Shown here piece after piece: positions 34,712 through 42,740 of a stretch of 64,000 bases of DNA. Numbering within the stretch: the first letter of the stretch is position 1; each line of letters begins with the position of its first letter. The stretch lies in contig OZ245872.1 of NCBI GenBank assembly GCA_965229345.1, positions 2,170,001 through 2,234,000 on the forward strand. The letters are read 5' to 3'. This DNA comes from PBB1 sp965229345. Lineage in GTDB: Bacteria > Pseudomonadota > Gammaproteobacteria > Burkholderiales > Burkholderiaceae_C. The notes under the pieces are model-generated. The model made no database searches. It saw nothing but the letters and a program-made list of their open reading frames with translations, and was not told the origin of the DNA. The position numbers and the translations under genes are program-made.

Positions 34712-36963
34712 ATTCAAGCCTGCCAGCCGTCGACGCCGCAACGACGCAGCCTCGTGTGCTGCTGGTCGATGATGACGAAGTCAACCTGCTGCTGACCTCG
34801 ATCGCCTTGCGTGAGCGAGGCTTCGTGATCACCGAAGCGGCCAGCGGCGAGCGTGCGCTCGAGCTGCTGCGCGACTGGCAGCCCGATGTCGTCGTGCTGG
34901 ATGCACTGATGCCCGGCATGGACGGGTTCGAGACCTGTCGCCAACTGCGCCGCATGGCCGCGTTTGCCTCGTTGCCGGTGCTGATGCTGACCGGTCTCGA
35001 CGACGATGCGTCGATCAATCGTGCCTACGAGGCGGGTGCCACCGACTTCTTCGTCAAGTCCAACCAATGGAGCCTGCTCGATGGCCGCCTGCGGTACCTG
35101 TTGCGCTCGTCGCGCACCCGGCTCGAGCTCGAGCTGAGCCAGTCCCGCCTGGCCCGGGCACAGGACCTGGCGCGCATGGGCAGCTTCGAGTGGCGGGTGG
35201 GCTCATCGGAGCCAGCGTTCTCGGCCGAGGCATTGCGTGTCTTCCAGTTCGAGCCCGGCACCTCGCTGCCGTTTCGCGACCTGCTGCGGATGATGCCGAA
35301 GGAAGAACGGCGCGGAAAACGGGCGCTGCTCAGCGAAACGCTGCAAAGCCAGGGCAATCTGACCCGCGACATCCCGCTCGTGTTGCCCGACGGGCAGGTC
35401 CACATCATTCACACCGAGGCCTCGCCGGAATTCAGCGAGCACGGCCAGCTGCTGGGTTACACCGGCATCGTGCAGGATGTGACGGACCGCTGGAATGCCG
35501 AACACAAGATCCGGCAGCTCGCGAACTTCGATTCGCTCACCGGCCTGCCCAACCGCAACCAGTTGATCGAGCGCACTGAGCGTGCTCTCGATGCGGCGCG
35601 GCGCATGGGCCACCAGGTGGGCCTGCTGGTGATCGACCTGGACCGCTTCAAGGTCATCAACGACACCCTGGGTCACGGCGCAGGCGATGAATTGCTGATC
35701 GAAGTGGCGCGCCGTTTGCGCTCGTGCGTACGCCATTCCGACCAGGTGACCGACAACCTGCTCGACTCCATGGGCACGCGCGCTTTCCGCACGCTGGAAG
35801 CGATGTGCCGGCTGGGCGGCGACGAGTTCGTTGCGCTGCTGCCCGAGGTGATCGACGAGCACGATGCCGAGATCGTGGCCGCCCGGGTGCTCGAGCAGAT
35901 GCGCGCACCGATCCACGTGGCCGGCCAGGAGTGCTTCGTCACTGCCTCGGTCGGCATTGCACTGTTTCCGCGCGACGGCAGCAACGTGGCCGAGCTGATC
36001 CGCAACTCCGACGTGGCGATGTTCGCGGTCAAGGCGCAGGGTCGCAATGCGGCGACCGTGTACCGGCCTCAACTGGCCGGCAAGGGGCGCGAGAAGCTCG
36101 AACTCGAGAGCGCCTTGCACAAGGCCATCGAACGCAACGAGCTGGTGCTGTACTACCAGCCCAAGATCGACGTGCGCGGTGCCCGCATGGTGGGCGTCGA
36201 GGCGTTGATGCGCTGGCAGCGTGGCAACACGCTGGTGCCACCGAACGAATTCATTCCACTGGCTGAAGAAAGCGGCTTGATCCGCCCGCTCAGCGAATGG
36301 GCGATCCGCGAAGCGGCACGCCAGGCAAGGGTCTGGCTCGATGCCTTCGGCTTTGCCGATTCGATCGCGGTCAATCTGCCCAGCCGGATGTTCGACCGCG
36401 GCGATCTGGTCGAGATGATCCACGAGGCCGTCGTCACCAACGGCGTGCCACACCATTCGCTGGTGCTCGAGATCACCGAGAACTCGCTGATGAAGGATCT
36501 GCAAAGTGTGATCCCGTCGCTGCATCGCCTCAACGAGATCGGTGTCGAAATCTCCATCGACGACTTCGGCACCGGGTATTCGTCGTTGGCCTACCTGACC
36601 ACGTTGCCGATCAGCGAGCTGAAGATCGACCGCGGCTTCATCCGCGACCTCGGCATGACGCCCCAAAGCTCCGCCGTTGTCACCGCCATCATCGCGCTGG
36701 CACGCTCGCTGGGCCTGCGTGTGGTGGCCGAGGGGGTCGAGAACCTGCGCCAGATGGAAGTGCTGCACCGACTCGGCTGTGGCGTGATGCAAGGCTTCCT
36801 GTTCAGCAAGCCCAAGCCGGCCGACGAGATCCAGGCGTGGCTGGAAGGCACCGTGTTGCCACGAACCGCTTCGTGGATTGGGCTGGCAACCGACGAGGTG
36901 TCCAGCGATCCATCGCGCAACATGACCCCAAGGCCGGTGCGCACCCCCAACAACGCGAGCTGA
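34708..36963 (+). CDS. response regulator with PAS, GGDEF and EAL domains
   Basis: 751 residues. Domain order: receiver (about 15-130; D-D-D-E at 21-24, phospho-acceptor D65 in V-L-D-A-L-M-P-G), PAS (about 150-265), GGDEF (about 270-430) and EAL (about 460-720). The GGDEF signature at 370-374 and the EAL motif at 498-500 (E-A-L-M-R-W) are intact, as are the EAL-domain segments D-D-F-G-T-G-Y-S-S-L and K-I-D-R-G-F. It could therefore make or break c-di-GMP. About 19 residues are inserted between R-H-S-D-Q-V and C-R-L-G-G-D-E-F, pulling the possible RxxD inhibitory site away from its usual place. It is coupled to the Hpt gene upstream and lies three bases before a diguanylate cyclase gene. Confidence 0.92.
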   Translation: MNSSLPAVDAATTQPRVLLVDDDEVNLLLTSIALRERGFVITEAASGERALELLRDWQPDVVVLDALMPGMDGFETCRQLRRMAAFASLPVLMLTGLDDDASINRAYEAGATDFFVKSNQWSLLDGRLRYLLRSSRTRLELELSQSRLARAQDLARMGSFEWRVGSSEPAFSAEALRVFQFEPGTSLPFRDLLRMMPKEERRGKRALLSETLQSQGNLTRDIPLVLPDGQVHIIHTEASPEFSEHGQLLGYTGIVQDVTDRWNAEHKIRQLANFDSLTGLPNRNQLIERTERALDAARRMGHQVGLLVIDLDRFKVINDTLGHGAGDELLIEVARRLRSCVRHSDQVTDNLLDSMGTRAFRTLEAMCRLGGDEFVALLPEVIDEHDAEIVAARVLEQMRAPIHVAGQECFVTASVGIALFPRDGSNVAELIRNSDVAMFAVKAQGRNAATVYRPQLAGKGREKLELESALHKAIERNELVLYYQPKIDVRGARMVGVEALMRWQRGNTLVPPNEFIPLAEESGLIRPLSEWAIREAARQARVWLDAFGFADSIAVNLPSRMFDRGDLVEMIHEAVVTNGVPHHSLVLEITENSLMKDLQSVIPSLHRLNEIGVEISIDDFGTGYSSLAYLTTLPISELKIDRGFIRDLGMTPQSSAVVTAIIALARSLGLRVVAEGVENLRQMEVLHRLGCGVMQGFLFSKPKPADEIQAWLEGTVLPRTASWIGLATDEVSSDPSRNMTPRPVRTPNNAS

Positions 36964-36966
36964 GCG

Positions 36967-38709
36967 ATGGGCAACATGACACCGCCGGCCAAGGGCGGCG
37001 TTGCTGCAGAGGCAGCTGCACCTCCCGCCGCTTCGGCTGACGGCAGCCCCACCCAGCTGGCCAAGGCGGCCTTGCGCCGATTGGCGCAAGACAAGCTGGA
37101 ACCCACCCCGGACAACTACGCGCGGGCCTACCAGGCCGAGCAGGGCATTGCCCCGGCCGCAGGCGATTCGCTGGCCACGCTGATCGAGGCCATCGTTCGC
37201 GGCATCGAGCGTGGTGGCAAGCAATGGACGCTGGCACGCAAGAAGGACAGCCTGCAGCGCGTGCTCAGCGGCAGCCGGGGCGATGCCAACCGGCTGCAGC
37301 AGCGACTCCGTCAGTTGGTCGGCAGCTGGGAGACCGACAACCCCGCCGATGCGGCGACTCCGCCCGAAGCGGCTGAATCGACTGAAGCGCCGAGCGTCAC
37401 GACCGAGGCGGTAGCCACCGCACCGGAGCCCGCAGCCAGCGCTGCTCCTGCGAGTGGCGAGCCGGGCGTCGCCGAGTCTGCGGGCACGCCTGTCGATGCC
37501 TCTCCGCGCGTCGTAGCGGCACTTGGCCAGACGGTGGTTCGCGCCTTGCCGGCAAAGGAAAGCAACGGCGATCTGGCTGCCGCCATTGCGCAGGCGGCGC
37601 AGCGCATCCAGAGCGAGGGTGCCAGCGAGTCGGCTGCCAGCGAGGTGGAAAGCCTGTGCGAGCGCGCCGATTGGGTGCTGCAGCACCGTGAACACCTGTT
37701 CGATCAGATCAGCGGCCTGTGCATCGAGCTGACGGCCAGCCTGACCGATCTGGCCGAGGACGACAGCTGGGCGCGTGGCCAGTGCGATGCGATGCGCCTG
37801 ACGGTCGAGGAAGGCCTGACCGCACGTGGCGTGAAGTCCGTCAACGAACTGCTGCGCACCACGCGCGTGAAGCAGGCTGAACTGCGCAGCGAGCGTGACA
37901 GCGCGCGCGATGCGCTGAAGCAGCTGATCAACCGCATGCTCAGCGAGTTGGACGAACTGGGTTCGCAGACGGGGCGATTCCACGAAAGCGTCGGGCGTTA
38001 CGCTGATGTGATCGAACGCGCCGACACACTGGAAAGTCTGGCAGGTGCCGTGCGCGAGATGGTCGAGGAAAGCCGCACGGTGCAGGGTCTGGTCGACCAG
38101 ACGCAGCGCCGCCTGCACGACGAGCGCATGCGCGCCTCCGATCTGTCGCAGCGCGTCAACGAACTCGAAGGCGAGCTGCGTCGGCTGTCCGATGAGGTCT
38201 CCACCGACCAGCTGACGCAGATCGCCAACCGCCGCGGCTTGCTCCAGGCGTTCGATCTGGAGTGCGCACGGCTGCAGCGGCTGGCTGTCGACGATCCGGC
38301 CGGTGAATCGACGCCGAGCCTGTCCATCGGTCTGCTCGACATCGACAACTTCAAGCGCCTGAACGATGAACTCGGCCATGCCGCAGGCGATCAGGCGCTG
38401 AAATCACTGGCGGCGACCGTGGCCCAGACCCTGCGGCCGACCGATGTGGTGGCCCGCTACGGCGGCGAAGAATTCGTGGTGCTGCTGCCCGACACGCCGG
38501 TCGAAGAAGGCCAGCAGATCCTGACCCGGCTGCAGCGCTCGCTGACGGGCGGGCTGTTCATGCACGAGAACAAGCAGGTGTTCGTGACCTTCTCGGCCGG
38601 TGTCACGGCCTTCCGCGTGGGTGAGCGTATCGAAGAGGCACTCGAGCGTGCCGACATCGCGCTGTACCAGGCCAAGCGCGCCGGCAAGAACCGCACGCTG
38701 ATCGGCTGA
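36967..38709 (+). CDS. diguanylate cyclase (GGEEF) with helical N-terminal region
   Basis: 580 residues, soluble. The C-terminal GGDEF domain (about 410-580) has G-G-E-E-F at 499-503 preceded at the standard five-residue distance by R-P-T-D, the RxxD inhibitory site. It should make c-di-GMP and be product-inhibited. The N-terminus has a recognisable pattern, A-L-R-R-L-A-Q-D-K-L-E-P-T-P-D-N-Y, seen in a family of betaproteobacterial cyclases, then an Ala/Pro/Glu linker and a long coiled coil (about 215-400). Start ATG 36967 is three bases after the REC-PAS-GGDEF-EAL stop, so the pair is probably co-transcribed with the Hpt gene. Confidence 0.92.
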   Translation: MGNMTPPAKGGVAAEAAAPPAASADGSPTQLAKAALRRLAQDKLEPTPDNYARAYQAEQGIAPAAGDSLATLIEAIVRGIERGGKQWTLARKKDSLQRVLSGSRGDANRLQQRLRQLVGSWETDNPADAATPPEAAESTEAPSVTTEAVATAPEPAASAAPASGEPGVAESAGTPVDASPRVVAALGQTVVRALPAKESNGDLAAAIAQAAQRIQSEGASESAASEVESLCERADWVLQHREHLFDQISGLCIELTASLTDLAEDDSWARGQCDAMRLTVEEGLTARGVKSVNELLRTTRVKQAELRSERDSARDALKQLINRMLSELDELGSQTGRFHESVGRYADVIERADTLESLAGAVREMVEESRTVQGLVDQTQRRLHDERMRASDLSQRVNELEGELRRLSDEVSTDQLTQIANRRGLLQAFDLECARLQRLAVDDPAGESTPSLSIGLLDIDNFKRLNDELGHAAGDQALKSLAATVAQTLRPTDVVARYGGEEFVVLLPDTPVEEGQQILTRLQRSLTGGLFMHENKQVFVTFSAGVTAFRVGERIEEALERADIALYQAKRAGKNRTLIG

Positions 38710-38727
38710 CCGGAGCGAACAGACGCG

Positions 38728-38934
38728 TCAGTCGGGCGCCCGGTTCGCCTTCGCCCGGAACCAGCAGAAAAAACCGAAGGCCACTGCGGCGACCGTGCCA
38801 AGCACCGACCAGACCAGGGGCGACGCCGGGTTGGGCAAACGGTGGTCGGCCATCCAGGTTTCCATGATCGACATCAGCGCAATCAGCATGATGCCGAGCG
38901 CGATACTCGACTTGCGTTTGTAGTCGTCTTTCAT
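38728..38934 (-). CDS. small two-helix membrane protein
   Basis: 68 residues. Two hydrophobic segments (about 11-27 and 42-60) are separated by a short polar loop containing H-R-L-P-N-P-A-S-P, with basic residues at both ends. GGAG lies six bases before the ATG at 38934. No family recognised. It converges on the diguanylate cyclase gene, 18 bases apart, and diverges from the livH operon. Confidence 0.6.
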   Translation of the reverse strand: MKDDYKRKSSIALGIMLIALMSIMETWMADHRLPNPASPLVWSVLGTVAAVAFGFFCWFRAKANRAPD

Positions 38935-39126
38935 CTCAGGCTCCGGCGTGGCGCTCGTTAAAAGAATACCAGCGCCGCCTCGGCCCGAACTCAGGGGCGA
39001 GGCGGGTGTCTGGAAGTGGCCTCGTCTTCGGCGACACTTCGCACGCCGCGCGAGGCATGCATCTTGCGCGACCCGACCACCGTTCTCCCGCGTGCCGCAT
39101 CGACAGCCAAGGACCGACTCTTTCCG

Positions 39127-40050
39127 ATGGACACCTTCATCCAGCAGCTCATCAACGGGCTGGTGCTCGGCAGCGTGTATGCGCTGGTCGCGCTGGGCTA
39201 CACGATGGTCTACGGGATCATCAACCTGATCAACTTCGCCCATGGCGAGGTGCTGATGGTGGGCGCCATGACCAGCTGGACCGTGGTCACCGTGCTGGCC
39301 GACAGCGGCCTGCCAGGCTGGCTGCTGATGCTGATCTCGTTGGTCGCGGCCGTCGTGGTGTGCACGGTGCTGAACTTCGGCATCGAGAAAATCGCCTACC
39401 GGCCGCTGCGCAATGCGCCACGCCTGGCGCCGCTGATCACCGCCATGGGCGTGAGCCTTCTGTTGCAGACCCTGGCGCTGATCATCTGGAAGCCGAACCC
39501 GAAGCCGTACCCGATCCTGTTGCCTGCCGAGCCCATCCACATCGGCGGCGCGGTGATCAACACCACCCAGATACTGATCCTGCTGGTCACCGCATTGACG
39601 CTTGCGGCACTGATGTTCCTGGTTCACCGCACCAAGCTCGGCCGTGCGATGCGCGCCACCGCCGAGAACCCGCGCGTTGCTGCGTTGATGGGGGTGAAGC
39701 CCGACGTCATCATCTCGGCCACCTTCGTGATCGGCGCCGCGCTGGCGGCACTGGCCGGTGTGATGTACGCCGCCAACTACGGGTCGGTGCAGCACAGCAT
39801 GGGCTTTCTGCCTGGGCTGAAGGCCTTCACCGCGGCGGTGTTCGGCGGCATCGGCAACCTGGCCGGTGCGATGCTCGGTGGCGTGTTGCTGGGGTTGATC
39901 GAGGCGCTCGGAGCGGGCTACATCGGTGTGCTGACCGGCGGCGTTCTGGGCAGCCAGTACCAGGACATCTTCGCCTTCATCGTGCTGATTGCCGTGCTCA
40001 CGCTGCGTCCGCAAGGCCTGCTGGGCGAGCGGGTGGCTGACCGTGCGTGA
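39127..40050 (+). CDS. livH: branched-chain amino acid ABC transporter permease LivH
   Basis: 307 residues with about eight membrane segments. The start M-D-T-F-I-Q-Q-L-I-N-G-L-V-L-G-S-V-Y-A-L is the LivH hallmark, followed by G-I-I-N-L-I-N-F-A-H-G-E and near the end F-G-G-I-G-N-L-A-G-A-M-L-G-G. Inner-membrane half of a HAAT-family importer. The longer frame (from 39016) has no conserved residues and was discarded. The 192-base upstream gap holds no clear promoter. Confidence 0.93.
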   Translation: MDTFIQQLINGLVLGSVYALVALGYTMVYGIINLINFAHGEVLMVGAMTSWTVVTVLADSGLPGWLLMLISLVAAVVVCTVLNFGIEKIAYRPLRNAPRLAPLITAMGVSLLLQTLALIIWKPNPKPYPILLPAEPIHIGGAVINTTQILILLVTALTLAALMFLVHRTKLGRAMRATAENPRVAALMGVKPDVIISATFVIGAALAALAGVMYAANYGSVQHSMGFLPGLKAFTAAVFGGIGNLAGAMLGGVLLGLIEALGAGYIGVLTGGVLGSQYQDIFAFIVLIAVLTLRPQGLLGERVADRA

Positions 40051-40060
40051 GGACGTTCGA

Positions 40061-41167
40061 GTGAAAGACCCACGCGCATCGCGCTCCAAGCTCGGCGTGT
40101 TCCTGCTGGCCGCCGTGGCGCTGCTGATCCTGCCGCTGATCGCGCAGCAGTTCGGCAACGCCTGGGTGCGCATCATCGACACCGCGCTGCTCTACGTGCT
40201 GCTGGCCCTGGGGCTCAACATCGTGGTCGGCTATGCCGGCCTGCTCGATCTCGGCTACGTCGCGTTCTATGCGGTCGGTGCCTATTTGCTGGCCCTGGTC
40301 GCCAGCCCGCAATTGACCGACCACTTCCCCGCCATCGCGGCGATGTTCCCCCACGGCCTCCACGCGCCGATCTGGGTGGTGTTGCCGCTCGGCGCGGCGC
40401 TGGCGGGTGTGGCCGGGTTGCTGTTGGGTGCGCCGACGCTGAAGCTGCGCGGCGACTATCTGGCCATCGTCACGCTCGGCTTCGGCGAGATCATCCGCGT
40501 GTTCCTGGCCAACCTGGAGCAGCCGTACAACATCACCAACGGTCCGCGCGGGATCGGTCAGATCGATTCTCTGTCGCTGTTCGGCTGGGATCTGGCCAAG
40601 AAGTGGGACCTGTTCGGCCTCAGCATCCCGTCGGTCACCAACCACTACTACCTGTTCCTAGCGCTGGTCGTCGTCGGTGTGGTGCTTTGCTACCGACTGG
40701 AACGCAGCCGCATCGGCCGTGCCTGGATGGCCATTCGCGAAGACGAGATTGCCGCCAAGGCGATGGGCATCAACACCCGCAACCTGAAGCTGCTGGCCTT
40801 CGGCATGGGCGCCACCTTCGGCGGCGTCGCCGGCGCGCTGTTCGCCAGCTTCCAGGGCTTCGTCTCGCCCGAGTCGTTCTCGCTGCAAGAGTCGGTGCTG
40901 ATCGTGGCGATGGTGGTGCTCGGGGGGCTGGGCCACATCCCTGGCGTCGTGATCGGTGCGCTGCTGCTGGCCGCGCTGCCGGAGGTGCTGCGTTATGTCG
41001 CCGGCCCCTTGCAGGCGATGACCGGTGGCCGGCTCGACGCGTCCATCCTGCGCCAGTTGCTGATCGCACTGGCCATGATCGGCATCATGCTGGCGCGGCC
41101 CCGAGGGCTGTGGCCCGCGCCCGAGCACGGCCGCTCGGCAAACGCTTCGCAGGCCCGTTCGCCATGA
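40061..41167 (+). CDS. livM: branched-chain amino acid ABC transporter permease LivM
   Basis: 368 residues, partner permease of LivH. L-G-L-N-I-V-V-G-Y-A-G-L-L-D-L-G, G-D-Y-L-A-I-V-T-L-G-F-G-E-I-I-R and S-R-I-G-R-A-W-M-A-I-R-E-D-E are the family signatures. Start: GTG at 40061, with AGGA eight bases upstream, gives V-K-D-P-R; an alternative GTG at 40043 overlaps livH. Its stop overlaps the livG ATG. Confidence 0.93.
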   Translation: MKDPRASRSKLGVFLLAAVALLILPLIAQQFGNAWVRIIDTALLYVLLALGLNIVVGYAGLLDLGYVAFYAVGAYLLALVASPQLTDHFPAIAAMFPHGLHAPIWVVLPLGAALAGVAGLLLGAPTLKLRGDYLAIVTLGFGEIIRVFLANLEQPYNITNGPRGIGQIDSLSLFGWDLAKKWDLFGLSIPSVTNHYYLFLALVVVGVVLCYRLERSRIGRAWMAIREDEIAAKAMGINTRNLKLLAFGMGATFGGVAGALFASFQGFVSPESFSLQESVLIVAMVVLGGLGHIPGVVIGALLLAALPEVLRYVAGPLQAMTGGRLDASILRQLLIALAMIGIMLARPRGLWPAPEHGRSANASQARSP

Positions 41168-41943
41168 GCGCTGTGCTTTTGAAAGTCGCCGGGGTCTCGA
41201 AGCGATTTGGCGGATTGCAGGCGCTCTCCGATGTGGCCATCGCGGTCGAGCAGGGCATGGTCTATGGCCTGATCGGGCCGAACGGCGCGGGCAAGACCAC
41301 GTTCTTCAACGTGATCACCGGGCTGTACCCCGCCGATGCCGGCCAATTCGAATTGGCCGGGCAGACTTATCGACCGAGCTCGGTGCATCGGGTGGCCCAG
41401 GCCGGTATTGCGCGCACATTTCAGAACATCCGATTGTTCGCCGACATGACCGTGCTCGAGAACGTGATGGTCGGACGCCATGTGCGCACGCGGTCCGGTC
41501 TGGTCGGTGCGGTGTTCCGCACGGCAGCTTTCAAAGCCGAGGAAGCGTCCATCGCGCACCGCGCCCGGGAGCTGCTGGATTACGTGGGCATCGGCGACTA
41601 CGCTGATTTCAGGGCACGCACCCTGAGCTATGGCGACCAGCGGCGTTTGGAGATCGCCCGCGCACTCGCCACCGACCCCCAGCTGCTTGCCCTCGACGAG
41701 CCCGCTGCCGGCATGAACGCCACCGAGAAAGTCGTGCTGCGCGAGCTGATCGACCGCATCAGACATGACGGAAGAACCATCCTTTTGATCGAGCACGACG
41801 TGAAGCTGGTGATGGGCCTGTGCGACCGGGTCACCGTGCTCGACCACGGCAAGGTGATCGCCGTGGGCACGCCGGCCGAGGTGCAGCGCAATGACCAGGT
41901 GATCGAAGCCTATCTGGGCGTTGCGCACCGCGCCCAGGATTGA
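41164..41943 (+). CDS. livG: branched-chain amino acid ABC transporter ATPase LivG
   Basis: 259 residues. Walker A G-P-N-G-A-G-K-T-T near 37-45, signature L-S-Y-G-D-Q-R-R-L-E-I-A-R-A, Walker B L-L-A-L-D-E-P-A-A-G-M-N and switch histidine in I-E-H-D-V. The LivG-type A-A-G-M-N after Walker B separates it from LivF. It begins at ATG 41164 within the livM stop. Confidence 0.95.
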   Translation: MSAVLLKVAGVSKRFGGLQALSDVAIAVEQGMVYGLIGPNGAGKTTFFNVITGLYPADAGQFELAGQTYRPSSVHRVAQAGIARTFQNIRLFADMTVLENVMVGRHVRTRSGLVGAVFRTAAFKAEEASIAHRARELLDYVGIGDYADFRARTLSYGDQRRLEIARALATDPQLLALDEPAAGMNATEKVVLRELIDRIRHDGRTILLIEHDVKLVMGLCDRVTVLDHGKVIAVGTPAEVQRNDQVIEAYLGVAHRAQD

Positions 41944-41947
41944 CGCG

Positions 41948-42661
41948 ATGAACACACCCTTGCTCAAGGTCAGCGGATTGAAGGTCGCGTACGGGGGCAT
42001 CCAGGCCGTCAAGGGCGCCAGCTTCGAGGTCTGGCCCGGCGAACTGGTCAGCCTGATCGGTGCCAACGGCGCCGGCAAATCCACCACGCTGAAGGCCCTC
42101 ACGGGATTGCAGCCCTCGCTGGCGGGCGACATCGAATTCAAGGGCGTCTCGATCAAGGGGCAGGGTGCCTGGGACCTGGTGCGCCAGGGTCTGGTGATGG
42201 TGCCCGAGGGCCGCGGCACCTTCACCCGGATGACCATCCACGAAAACCTGCTGATGGGCGCCTACCTCCGCGACGACCCGGACATCGCCGCCGACGTCGA
42301 CCGGGTGTTCGCCATCTTCCCTCGCCTGAAGGAACGCAGCAGCCAGCTCGCCGGCACGATGAGCGGCGGCGAGCAGCAGATGCTCGCAATGGGCCGCGCG
42401 CTGATGGCCAGGCCGAAGTTGCTGCTGCTGGACGAGCCGTCGATGGGCCTGTCGCCGATCATGGTCGACAAGATCTTCGAGGTGGTGGCCGACATCCACC
42501 GCCAGGGCGTGACGGTGCTGCTGGTCGAGCAGAACGCGAGCCGCGCGCTGCAGCTGGCCAGCCGCGGCTACGTGATGGAGTCGGGCGAGGTCACGATGAG
42601 CGGCGACGCGAAAGCTCTGCTGAGCGACCCGAAGGTGAGGGCGGCTTATCTGGGGGAGTGA
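41948..42661 (+). CDS. livF: branched-chain amino acid ABC transporter ATPase LivF
   Basis: 237 residues. Walker A G-A-N-G-A-G-K-S-T-T, signature M-S-G-G-E-Q-Q-M-L-A-M-G-R-A-L, and Walker B L-L-L-D-E-P-S-M-G-L-S-P, the typical LivF set. It lies four bases after livG. The operon ends here with no substrate-binding protein gene (livJ/K) in the window, so the ligand is unresolved among branched-chain amino acids, amides or urea. Confidence 0.95.
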   Translation: MNTPLLKVSGLKVAYGGIQAVKGASFEVWPGELVSLIGANGAGKSTTLKALTGLQPSLAGDIEFKGVSIKGQGAWDLVRQGLVMVPEGRGTFTRMTIHENLLMGAYLRDDPDIAADVDRVFAIFPRLKERSSQLAGTMSGGEQQMLAMGRALMARPKLLLLDEPSMGLSPIMVDKIFEVVADIHRQGVTVLLVEQNASRALQLASRGYVMESGEVTMSGDAKALLSDPKVRAAYLGE

Positions 42662-42701
42662 GGGGAGTTCGCGGGGCGGCCGAGTGCTTGTTCTCTCCCC
42701 C

Positions 42702-42733
42702 CGGGCAGGAACAGCCCGCCCCTCCTTCTTTAC
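42702..42733 (+). terminator. possible terminator after livF
   Basis: Stem CGGGC / GCCCG around a seven-base loop, followed by a pyrimidine-rich run ending CTTCTTT. A longer alternative pairs GGGGCGG at 42673-42679 with CCGCCCC at 42716-42722. It lies between the convergent livF and reductase genes. Confidence 0.4.
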
Positions 42734-42740
42734 GTCGCCG

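Noticed and set aside
35203..38379. A 1058-codon open frame on the minus strand antisense to the GGDEF-EAL and GGEEF genes.
   Set aside because: It mirrors the codon structure of two well-supported plus-strand genes in high-GC DNA, is rich in His/Arg/Gln/Leu without domain motifs, and crosses their boundary.
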